Below are positions 27,900 to 38,600 of a stretch of 64,000 nt of DNA, piece by piece. Location of the stretch: positions 21,003,371 to 21,067,370 of the forward strand of contig OZ020487.1 of NCBI GenBank assembly GCA_963971405.1, given 5' to 3'. Numbering within the stretch: the stretch's first letter is position 1; each line of letters begins with the position of its first letter. The notes under the pieces were generated by a model, which was given only the letters and a program-made list of their open reading frames with translations, ran no database searches and had not been told where the DNA came from. The position numbers and the translations under genes are program-made. Source of the DNA: Psococerastis gibbosa. Taxonomy: Eukaryota; Arthropoda; Insecta; Psocodea; Psocidae.

Positions 27900-28420
27900 G
27901 AAAAACGTATTTGACGAAAGCCAATGAGGAAATGTTCACTGTTGAAGCATCTTTGAATAAACAAATTGACATGGTCTACGCAAAATCATATCGTGTAGCA
28001 AACCCAAAAAAAAAAAAATGTCCGAAGGTTCTGCGTGGCCACCATCCTTCTTCAGTGATGGTCTGGTGGCAAGGGATGTCTGAGCTCCATTTCAACGAAA
28101 AAGGGGTGAAGACGGGTTCTTGAGCGTCATGTGAAAGCTCTGACCCAGACCATGTTTCATCGTCAACAGTGGGTTTTCCAGCAAGATTGCCCCTGGCCAC
28201 AAAGCCAAAACACCACACAAGAGGGCTACAGCTCAATGTCCTTCAGTTATCAATTATCAAGGCAGACCAATAGCCCTCTAGTAGCCCCCCCCCCTCCCCG
28301 CGCAGACCTTAACCCATTGGATTATTAAATATGCTCCGTTTTAGAGGCCATGGCCTGCTCTCAGCGACACAGTAATTTATTTCGATGCTCTCAAGAAGTA
28401 CCCTCAAGAAACAGCGGGGG
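27900..28420 (+). pseudogene. Broken mariner-type (DD37D-like) transposase fragment
   Basis: The catalytic half of a Tc1/mariner transposase is visible across at least two frameshifts. Signatures are EEMFTVEASLNKQIDMVYAK, RGHHPSSVMVWW, FNEKGVKTG, WVFQQD (second catalytic Asp) and ADLNPLDY (third catalytic Asp in LDY). The first catalytic Asp lies in a degenerate ANEEMFT. The DNA-binding half and terminal repeats are absent, so this is a fossil. It matches the more complete copy at 48457-49752 in RGHHPSS, EKGVKTG and DLNPL. Confidence 0.85.
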
Positions 28421-29777
28421 GGGGGGGCATTTCGAATAGACTTTATTTAATTTTATTGCTGAAGAGTTAAACAGTGAATTATATCATTCTGATAATTGCC
28501 ATTGGCATATTTTTCCTTCAACAAAAAAAATACATAATTTTATAGTGTATAATAAAACATAGGCCTACAGCTAGACTAGGTAGGTATTGGAGTGAACTTT
28601 TTTAGTTTAAAACAAAATTTTAAAACAAATATCCGAATTCATAAGTATAATTCAAGTAGAACAGGCTACATCTACATTATTTCAATTCATAAAAATATTG
28701 AGCTAGTAGAGCATTGAGCATTGGTTTTAGGGGGGAAAAAATGCATAATTTCAATCATTTCCTTGCGCCACTAGCTCTTGCTCATTGTCCGGAAGCAAAT
28801 CGAATTTGTTGCGAGTATGAACGAAAGTATGTGCAAGAACACATGGGTTAGTATGAAGGTGGTCTGAAAAATTTTCGGCAGCAGCATAAAGATGGCAGCT
28901 GTCGACTGTCGACTGAGGGAGTAGAATTGCTACTGGCGCTCCCCAAAATTTCATCAATTTCGGAAGCGACAAGTTCTTATTTTACAAGCGTTTGAGTAAG
29001 TCGATATATGCGTGTTATTTTATTAGCATGTGATAAATCTCAATCTCTCAACAGCTGAAAAAATTAATGGCACCAACTGAGGAACAAAGCTGGCAATCGA
29101 GATCATGATGTGATCAGCAAGTTCTCCAATAGCGATTTAACAAGCATTTTCCGACACAATTTTCATCATTATTTTCTCATCTGTTTCACATTGGAATTTC
29201 GACTTTGGCATCTTTAACTCGTTCTTCTCGGTCGCCGCAGAGGACCACCCAATTTCTCGATAAATGTAAAAACCTTTTAAAACTGTAAAACCGGTAAAAG
29301 TGGCATAAACATTAAAATGAGAAGAGGCTACTAAAATAATTTTGGACACTAAAGGGTTTTCATATAAAGAGCAGCTTGATTGTAGCCTATTCAGTTCTCC
29401 TGCCTTTATGAAGGCCGCTTTATTTTTGAATGTCGGGGCCTTAAAGCAGTAAGGTTGGTGGGAAACTTAACTGGGAAATCCTTACTGACCCCATATCATG
29501 CCTTGCACAGTTCATGTTATGTCTGTCGTTGCACATACTCTATGTCTAACCAGCAGTGCATGCTGCCTGAGGATGCGCCAGCTATAAAAACTACGCTCTT
29601 CATTCTCAATGTGCTGAATCTTAGGTCCCTTACAAGCTACTGTACTATTAATGATAGGATTCAGCTCAGTAACGACTTAATTCAACGGCGGCCTTCGTGC
29701 GATACAGCCCCCGATCTACACCAGTTGCAGATCAACTTCCTATGGTGCCGAGTAGAATTCATAGAACGTGCTTTTAG
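28421..29777. other. No supported gene
   Basis: Frames of about 70 codons at 28751-28972 and 29137-29349 (minus) and 114 codons at 29455-29799 (plus) show no family motif or paired splice sites. Confidence 0.4.
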
Positions 29778-29962
29778 AAGAGGAATCTTCGCACCCTGAA
29801 CTCCGGCAGCTTAAAAACTCTTCAAACGTTAAGTCGATCCTTGAGATCTGTGATGAATATATGAGACAACTACATGAAGGCATTCACATGGTTATCGGAC
29901 AATTCATCTTCGATCTCAAGCAACGACTTAATCGCTTGTGTTCAAATTCAGTACGTAATGCG
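29778..29962 (+). CDS. Possible internal exon, product unrecognised
   Basis: A CTTTTAG acceptor-like site precedes it and AATGCG|GTGAGC follows. The open frame reads EEESSHPELRQLKNSSNVKS, then ILEICDEYMRQLHEGIHMV and QFIFDLKQRLNRLCSNSVRN. This is a credible amphipathic, helix-forming sequence with mixed charge, unlike translated AT-rich noise. No domain is recognised, and no neighbouring exon of compatible phase was located. Confidence 0.28.
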
Positions 29963-30249
29963 GTGAGCTACTGTAATTTCATATTAGAATTCGCCTAAAC
30001 ACCAGTGACCTGGCCAGTGCCTATACATAGCCATTGGGCAGCACAGCGGCGATAGGAACTGACAATTAGGTGTAAGAGTTGTATAGCGGACCAATAACGG
30101 TAGCGGAGTCCAAGGAAAGCAAGCTTTGGTGTTCAGAACACATCCAGAGGGCACCCCACACGGAGGAGCTAAGTAGGCGCTCTGGATTAAAAAGGTCCTG
30201 TGGGCGCTGTTGTTGGGAAAAACCCATGCTTCAATAGCAGTACAGTATG

Positions 30250-30515
30250 ACCTGAGGCAGCTGGGAAACGTCTCTACTTCTCACTTCACTCCACTTCACT
30301 TCACTTCACTTCACTAAGGGCCCAACCACATCACAATGTCGAAAAATCTTGTCCTCTTCTTTCTTCCTGTCTTCATAAAATCATAATTTCACTTCACCAA
30401 AGACCTATTGTAAGCCTAAGCACTTCACGATGTTTTCAATTTCACAGTCACTTAACCTAGCCCTAGACTCTCCGACACCCAGCTGCCTCAGAACGTTTAA
30501 GTGAAGTGAAGTGCG
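30250..30515. repeat. Inverted repeat with (CACTT)n microsatellite arms
   Basis: TGAGGCAGCTGGG (about 30251) is the reverse complement of CCCAGCTGCCTCA (about 30479). Inside, CACTTCACTTCACTTCACT (about 30292-30315) faces AAGTGAAGTGAAGTG (about 30500). Arms are short, and no target duplication was found. Confidence 0.6.
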
Positions 30516-30679
30516 CCCACTTTGACTTCCACATCCAGTAGTCCTAGCATGACTATACAACATTAATTTAGCACCTTTGTCACAAGAGCTATCAAAAGAT
30601 GCATATAAAACAGGTGGTTACGTATTTGGGAGGATTGCTGTTAACGCAGAACAGGAGAAGTAACAAGGAGGTAAAAAGC

Positions 30680-30815
30680 AGGATGGATGACTTAGCATTT
30701 AATAGAAGATAAAGATCCTAGGCTCAAGACGTCGTGACGGACCGGGTGGAGAATAAGAAATGGGTCCGGGGTGACCCCCTCACAAAGGGAAGAGGAAGAA
30801 AAATAAATAAATAAA
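30680..30815 (+). pseudogene. Possible LINE 3' terminus with ATAA tail
   Basis: In one frame the sequence reads QDVVTDRVENKKWVRGDPLT, then KGRGRK, then stop, followed by AATAAATAAATAAA. An Arg/Trp-rich C-terminus ending in GDPLTxGRGR plus a short ATAA tail fits the 3' end of a non-LTR element. Two in-frame stops lie just upstream, so it is decayed. Family not assigned. Confidence 0.4.
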
Positions 30816-32299
30816 GATGCTAAAATCAGGAAACATAACTCTTGCAACTCGGATGGTACATTGCTTGGTGGTAGAGAGAACCGTTGGCGATGCGGTGCTA
30901 AGGTAAAATGATGAATATCACGGGAGCTGGGCTCACCAATGATGAAGTGATTTAGCGTAAAGGACGTAGGCTAGAGAGAAGGAAAGAGGGAAAAAAGCTC
31001 AAAAAATGCCTGGATTGCCATGGGAAGATAGATGGGACATACGCCCTCTCACACTATACAGTGATGTTTATAACGCTATGGAGGGATTGACGAAAAGGAG
31101 GGACGAAAAGAATGGCAGAAGGCTGAACACGTTGTTGCATACCTGAAGAAGAATTATCCAAGTTACTAAATGAATATGGTAGGTCATGCCAGGGCTGCAG
31201 ACCTTAATAGCTCCTCTGTCTGGCGTTCTCTAGGTGAACCGTCCATCCAAAATGCATGCATTCATTGTGCTCAGCCACGATCCTTAGTTCGCTATACAAC
31301 TCTACACTAGACTGGCTTATTCTAATAATCCACTCCAAATACCCAGTCGTATGCCAAACTGAAGTTAAACTAGCCTTTGAAGGACTTATAGGCTAGCTGT
31401 CGTTCATTTTGCAAAGCAATCTTCTGAAAAACACATTAGATGATCTCCCCAGCCCCTTAAGAAGATGACCTTACCTAGCATACAACGCAGAGTGTACGCA
31501 GCAGCAACCGAGAAACCAAGTAGCTACTGACGCTATCGAGCCTTATAACCAATAGACTGTAGCTCTGGGCGCCTAAGATATAGCAAACTGAGAATGGCAG
31601 CGTTGCTTTTAAAGCTGCTACATCCTTAACGGCGGCATGTAATGCAGGTTAGACACATAATATGTGCATGCAACACACATAGCATGCTCTGTGCAAGGCG
31701 TGTTGTAGGATCAGCAGGTATTCCCATGCCAAGATTCCTACCAATCTGGATGCTTCGGCCCCCCCCCCCCCAAAAGCGCCACCTTCATAAAAGCTTCAGG
31801 AGAAAAGAGACAATCAAGCTGCGAAAAAGGACAGGGCTAAAATCAAATTCATCCTCCGATCAAGCAGCAGTGACTATCATCATATTTTAAATGTTGGGTA
31901 GGCTGAAAATATTAAAAACTGTTAAAATAGACATATTTTCAAAAGTTAAAACTGTTGTTTCTGGCTAACTACAGTAGCTGTGCTGCGCAAAGAATAAATA
32001 TTAAAAACATAAATTAAAATTTTTTAATAGGTAAAAAAACAGTTGGGTTTGCTGAAAAAAGGCAATTTTTAAAAATTAAAACTGTTGCACAGGCCCCAAT
32101 TTCTTTCGGTAGGCCTTTAGGGCATAAGATTAAAAACGTTATATTATATGCGTTATACCAACTCATTGCCAACTACTAGTTTGAATGCGATTTGTTTTAA
32201 TTGAATTACAGTGGGTACTCCGTATACCCATCAATGATGGAAGGGTGACAGTGGCAATATTGATCCATTCAGAGGCATTAGAAAAATAAAGATAAAAAA
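30816..32299. other. No supported gene
   Basis: Mixed-composition DNA with no family-level signal. Around 31900-32090 loosely repeated AAAACTGTT/TTAAAA blocks suggest decayed repeats. A frame at 31642-31890 contains a C10 run and no domain. Confidence 0.35.
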
Positions 32300-32517
32300 T
32301 TACATACCCAGCCGTTGAGGTGGGCGCCTACTTCGGACTGGGGGGAGAACCGAAACTGGCAGGCCTTGCACGACGACGTACACGTCCTGCCACCATTCCC
32401 AACCGTCGTGGTCAACTAGCAACTCCAGCTCAGTGCGGCGGATCCGGGGGAAGGGCACGGGGGACGACGCGGGGGATGAATGTGGGGAAGGGCTCCTGTT
32501 GACCAGGGCTGGATCTG

Positions 32518-32550
<33 letters not shown>

Positions 32551-32684
32551 GCTGCTGTTGTTGTTGCTGTTGTTGTTGTTGCTGTTGTTGTTGTTGTTGT
32601 TGTTGCTCCTCCTCCTCCTCCTCCACCTCCTCAATCTGCTGCTGCTCATCCTCCTCCTCCTCCTCCTCCTCCTCCATCTGCACA
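32300..32684 (-). CDS. Exon 7: acidic block, 29-Gln tract and C-terminus
   Basis: The acceptor TGTTTTAG|TGTGCAG keeps the phase-2 frame, giving VQM then eight Glu. The competing AG six bases further on would shift to an Arg frame. CAG/CAA codons at 32605-32519 encode 29 uninterrupted Gln. The frame then runs through a Ser/Pro-rich stretch to a Trp-rich C-terminus and a TAA at 32302-32300. A good donor, GG|GTATGT, overlaps the last codons (plus-strand 32302-32307), and no polyadenylation signal is obvious downstream, so a spliced isoform continuing further is possible. Leu- or Cys-runs in other frames here are shadows of the triplet repeat. Confidence 0.68.
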
Positions 32685-35600
32685 CTAAAACAGGGAAAAT
32701 AGCAGAATTATTACAGGCGCACAATATAATTATAAAGGCTTTCACTGCTGTAGTCAGATGATTAAGTAACAGAAGCCGGGTGTGAACATACAAACCGCGG
32801 TCGAAATATTCAGAGACACCACGTAGACTTCTCGATATGATTGTATCTTGGAGGCTTCGTAGCAACGTTGAGAAGTTAAACAATAAAAAATATCAACTGG
32901 ATCCGGTCGTCGGTCTCGTGAACAAAGCTAATCACGGCTAGACATCGCAACAAAAGAATTATTGTCATAAAAATTTAAATTTTCACCTTGATGATTTTCC
33001 TTTATTACAACTTTATGTTTCTTCGCTCGAATGAATATTTGGATGTGTAAGTTCAATGTAGGGGAGTTGGGACATTCGCTCACGCCAAAAATGTGGGGCA
33101 ACCGGTATCGTCGTCAACAAATTGCTGTTCATAGCAGACGTGCAGGGGAAATTAAAAAAAAAAAAAAAAAAAAATAGTCCTGCATAGAACTCTAGGTGAA
33201 CTGTAAGTTACATAGAATATTTTTCAGTACTTACACAGGCCTCAACGCCTGTATGCCAGACCCTGAGGGCACACCTGCGGGTAAGGCAGGGGGCAGCCGC
33301 CGGGCATACGCTGTCCCAGGGGACATGGGTCGCGGTGGGGCCTCTGGTGCCACTAGGGCCTCTGGTGCCTCCTCGGGCTCTTCCCTGATGGGAGACAATC
33401 TCGGCCTGAAATAAAGAAAACGAATAAGTGACAACAATGTCAGATTCAGTACATCATGCCGAATTTCTTCAAATCAAATTAGTCACTTAACAAGCAGACG
33501 TTTCGAAGAGAAGACATTTTGTGTAGTAATGGCAAAAGGCTACGATACTTCCAAACGTTTGGTCTACGCATCTTCGGTGGCATGGCTCTGCGTTGACTTG
33601 GAAGGTTGCAGGTGTCTCGGAGACTCATTTTTAAGTTGCTGTCAGAAAGTAAAATGTTCTTCAGGCAAAACAAATAAAGATTTATTCCTTTTAATATAAC
33701 AACCACCTCCCTTCAGCAACCACCCTGCACTCAATCCTATTCCTCTGATAATAAACACTGAAGCCAGTGCAGGAAAGACGAGGGCGAAGCTAATAAAAAG
33801 GCCAATTCTACGCAGTCTACCCAGGTCCATCAGTGTTGCGTCGTTCAGGACCACGGCCATGACTAATTCGCTGTACACACCTTAACCGCATTGGAGTCCT
33901 GCGACCTATGTGGACACCGCCAAATGGACGCATAACATCTCACGTCGTGCCCGGCGATCGACCACACACCAACAAATGAAGGCGAGTTGTAAAAAATCGC
34001 ACGTCGCTACTGGTCAGCGCGTCACCAAATTTGATCGGTTGGCTGCTAACATTTTCCTATGCGAAAGAGGTCAATTAAAAAAGTCTGTGACACTTACAAT
34101 GCCGCTATGGCCGGCCATTTCCGGGCGGTTTCCACCCCATGAAGGGGCCGCATCGTTGGCCCCATCATCTCCATGAGCCACAGAAGGAAGATTGGATGGG
34201 AATCATCAGATCTAGAAAAAAATTGAACAAGTGAATTAAAACTACTGTATATTCCCCTTTTGTCTAGCACCTAAATCTAAAAAAATGTGCTTTGACAGTT
34301 GAATTGTGTGAGGGAGTCGTAAATTAGTAACTTTCTGCATATGCACAATATATGTACATATTTATTTTGAACAAGTGGATCAGACGAATCAGACCGTGTT
34401 CGCTCGTCCTCTCGTCTAGCACACGGTGAGCTTTAATGAAATGTATATCCTCCATGATTATCCTTATAGGTATCTACAATATAAAGGGTTCAATTGCCAC
34501 TTACACAATTTTTAGAACCGTAAAATCTATTTAGAGCCCTACTTGTGACCATATGACTGAAGTGAATGGATTTTATTTTATTTTTCTGTTCATTAACGTA
34601 AATAAATTACTTCATTGCTTCTGTGAAATGTTAAGTTAAGTAAACTTACGGTGAGGCCGGGGGCGTGCTGACGGATGCCAGGGGCAAACTGAACGAATAA
34701 AAATGTAAAATTCATTAAAATTACTTGATTTTCTTGTCTTTCATACATACATTATAATTATGTGTATTTAAAAAAAAACACTCAATGAATTGTAAGTTCA
34801 CTAGACCCATGCACCGTCAGGGTCGAAGCTTCCATTTTGCTTTTGTTGGGTTCTAAGCACTGGCATAATAACTTAACAATCTCTAATGCTCATCTAACCC
34901 TTCAAATAGTTTCAAAAGTCAGTTTAAAAAGCAATAATGACACTTGTTTGTTTCCATGTTCTTTCAAATTATCAAAGTGGCGGCTTTGTTGACGCTTATT
35001 GTTCCAAGTATTTAAATCCCGCCAAAACTCAAAACCACTTTTTTGGTTCCTGTCACCTCAAAACGTGTGAATCCACTGAAATCTCGAAATTGAAAATTTT
35101 ACTCCATCACAAAACATTCCTTGTGCTACGTATAAATAGGAAAGCAAAAATCATTTTTCTGATGAATATTCTTATCTGCGTGCTTTCTAACTTCAAATAC
35201 TAAATTTACCTGGGACATTGATGTTTGACCACCATGCATTTGACAGTGTTAATGTTTGCTTTCCTATTTATAGGTAAGTAGGCCTATAAAGAAAGCTTTT
35301 TCGAAATGTTCTATTCCGAGATTTCAACGGATTTGAAGGTTTAGGGGTCCCATCCAGGAACCCCAAAAAGTGGTTTTTACAAAACGTCAGTCGGTCTGTT
35401 TGTTCGTCGATTTTTGGGCAAATTACACGGTGGATTTGAATAAAATTTGACCTGTAGGTTCACAAAATTAGTACCTCGCGAATATATTTTTTTATTTTTT
35501 AAAACTCAATTTTACATAGATACATTTTAGTTATTAGTATAATTTAATACTGAATTTTGAGACTTTTTACCTTCAAGAACCTAAAAAATATGACTAAAAA

Positions 35601-38600
35601 AATTATTTCTCAAAACCGGCTCAAAACTTTCTTTCCAACTTCACGTATGTTATAAGGGTTAAATAGAGTAAAAAAACGCAACCAGTTTCTTTCCCAATCA
35701 AAGTTTTGGTGTTATAGCCTATTTTGCTGTACTTACCGTTCACCATCAGGGCTATCGCCCTCATCATGTGGTGAGCTGGGCGCCGGTGGCGAGGTGGGCG
35801 CCGGTGGCGAGGTGGGCGCCGGTGGCGAGGTGGGCGCCGGTGGCGAGGTGGGCGCCGGTGCCGAGGTGGGCGCCGGTGGCGATGTGGTCGCTGGTGGGCT
35901 CGCGGGCTGCGGGGGTACCGTGCCCGGGCAAAAACTTAAAAAAAATCCATATCTTAGTTATTATTAGTTTTAGAGGGATAGGAAAACATATGACTGAAAG
36001 CCTTCAATTTTATCTACGATAGTGGTAATCAACACTTTGGGCGACAAATCGAAGATTTCAAGATGGCAACCAGTCAAAGTGATAATGATGTGACACATGC
36101 ACATATAAGCTCATTCGTCTACAAAGGGCTGTAAAGGGAGGAACCAGACTGCGCTGAATTAATTCAACAGTTAGAAGCGGGATCGGTGCTTTTAAGAAAT
36201 CTCCCTCGGCCTTTACACCTGCTCGGCCAGAGCCAAAAGGTATTTAAAAAAAAGATTGACAGTTCATACCCTGCCAGTATAACAGTGTTGTAGGCTATTA
36301 TAGTCATCTTCCCGTTGTAGACCTTGCAATCGTTCTATCGATCAATTCTCTGCATTGGGGTAGGGAATGTCGAGGCAACCAAACATGAGGCTAAGACAAT
36401 TATTTACCATGGGACTACTCATATTATCCATCTTGGTACCTATACTTTTTGATAAATAGGCCTAGGAAAGAATGTACTCATATCGTACCGGTTGTTTTTT
36501 CATTTTATTTCAGAATGTTCTAATTTAATTTGAAAAACATTATATACAGTATATGGGTAGATAGAGGCATTAAAAAAAAATAGATATTTCTGTTAAATTA
36601 TACAATACAGGTAATCAACTAGTAATTGACAAGAAAGTACTTAAAATAAAATCGTCAAAATATCGTTAAAATCAGGTAGTTCTGTCATTGTCATTGTGCT
36701 AGTGCCTCTGTGATAGTGTAGAAAGCTTTCTCCACTTGATGGTTTCTAAGCAATTTAGGGAAGTTAGAAGCATTTCTCGCCGCTCTCAGTTCAATCGGGA
36801 TTTTTCTAAGGTAGGCGAAATCTTGTAGTATAGCATCCAGTCGCTCACACTTGGCTGTGCGTGGTGCTGGTCTTGCAAGGTCTCCCCGTTGCCTCGTGCT
36901 GTAGGTGTGGTACTAAACTATTTAAAATGGCGATTGAAGAGAATACCGGGAGAAAAATGAACATTTAGTTGTGCTACCCTTTTTAAGAGTTACAAAATAT
37001 GGGTATACCTGTACACTGCCCCCAAGACATACTAAAAAATCAGAGTTAGGCTACACCAGGTTTTGCAAATTTAATGTCGACTTTGACTGGCCCATACCGT
37101 ACATTAATAAAGTACATTTTTATTTACTTGCATAGCAACTTGAATATTATAAAATTTGGTAGAATTTGCCGTCTTCTCTTGCAACTACGAGGCTCCCTGG
37201 CTTTCTTTCAAAAGTAGAAACAGTCACATATCAAAATATCTCTGCGAACTGTAAGCATTATAGCCTACTTCACTGCACCTACCTTTTGGCAGCAGGGCCA
37301 TCGCCACTATCCGTCGTCATAGGCCGCTTCTTTGCCGTGGCCTTCGCTGTGGCGGGCGCCATGCCTGAGGGCTTACTCGAAGCCGTCGTGGGCCTTTGTC
37401 CCTTTGGCCTTTGCCGCCTCACAGGTGGAGGAGGGGCTACTCCCCTGGAGTAGGGGGTTGGACGCCTAAAACACAATGTACCTACATTTCAGCAATTTTT
37501 TTTTTAAATGAACATGAAAAGTTAACCATAACAGGGAACTAGATCATTCACTCGTATCATATTTAAACGTCTGTAACAACGGGGTTCCATTAAAATCAAC
37601 ATTTAAATTTCATAATTTTTACATTCCAATTCCAGTTTTGCGCAAAGTTCAATTTCTCTTAAATTATCGATCGTTGCGCGATAAATAAAATGTCATCAAC
37701 TACAAGATAATGCAATATATTCCTTAGCGCTTTCATATGGTACATTATGCTGTCGTCACTAACTCCGAGTTATGGGGGTTAAAATGCTGAAATATTTTTA
37801 TCGCGCAATGTATATATGTATGTAGAAGCTAAAAGCTAATCCACTGGAAGTTATGTTTCCGTCGTAAAATTGCCTTTGTTTAAGAACTCGCAGTACGCAG
37901 TAGCAGAAAGAGAGAAATAAAACCTAGCCTATAGCTACTATTCATGGCCAAAAAAGGTAATATAAACAGAAGGACATATGACACAAATGAGGAATAGCTG
38001 AATGAAAGCTGTCATTTTGTGTGGCTACTGTAGAAATAAATGTATTTCTGTTCAATTATACAAACAAGGAAGTATAAATTTCTGTTAGCTTAAAGTTAGT
38101 ACCTACGGGCAACGAACGCTAAAAAACGGTGTAGAGGGAATTGTTTGCAACACAATTTTTGACTTCGTAACTTTGTTTAGTTAGGAGGTGAACATATCAA
38201 CAGTCCTCACCCGGAGCCCTTGAGCCGGGGGCCGCCTTTTTGCCAAATGCACGAACATGGTCATAGCAACAGATGTACGTTTGTATTATGATGACCATCC
38301 AGTACTCACTATCGGTTTGTATGTATAACGGCGTATATGTTGTCCAATACGTATTAAACCTCTTAACAATAGGATTGGCTTAACTTTAGATCAAACAGTA
38401 AAGTAATATAAATAAATTATTGAAGGGAATTTAATGCTCTACTGAATATAACTTCTTGCTCATTTATAATCTGTGTTCCGATGGTATAGGGCGGAAATAT
38501 CGTCAGGGCTCGTATAGTTTAGATTAGTTTAGATGTAAGCGAAAAACAAAAATCATTCAAAGCCCGCTCCCCCCCCCCCTCTCCCTTCGACTCAAGGGTT

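Noticed and set aside
28751..28972. 73-codon minus-strand frame near a GTAAG site
   Set aside because: No recognisable motif and no partner exon.
32433..32883. Poly-Cys, poly-Leu and poly-Asn frames at the triplet repeat
   Set aside because: Shadow frames of the CAG/CAA tract. Only the Gln frame is continuous with splice sites and the upstream exons.
33479..33640. Another possible exon (NLKMSLRDTCNLPSQRRAMP) with a TTCTGACAG acceptor
   Set aside because: The entry phase fits but there is no donor before an in-frame stop. It could be an alternative last exon, not supportable from sequence alone.
33642..33878. Extra minus-strand exon (ELVMAVVLNDATLMDL, hydrophobic tail) between exons 5 and 6
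   Set aside because: A plausible acceptor exists and the entry phase fits, but the only donor (GG|GTAGAC) is weak and would break the phase into exon 6.
35768..36022. Plus-strand frame with WAPVAR repeats
   Set aside because: Antisense shadow of the PTSPPA minisatellite exon.
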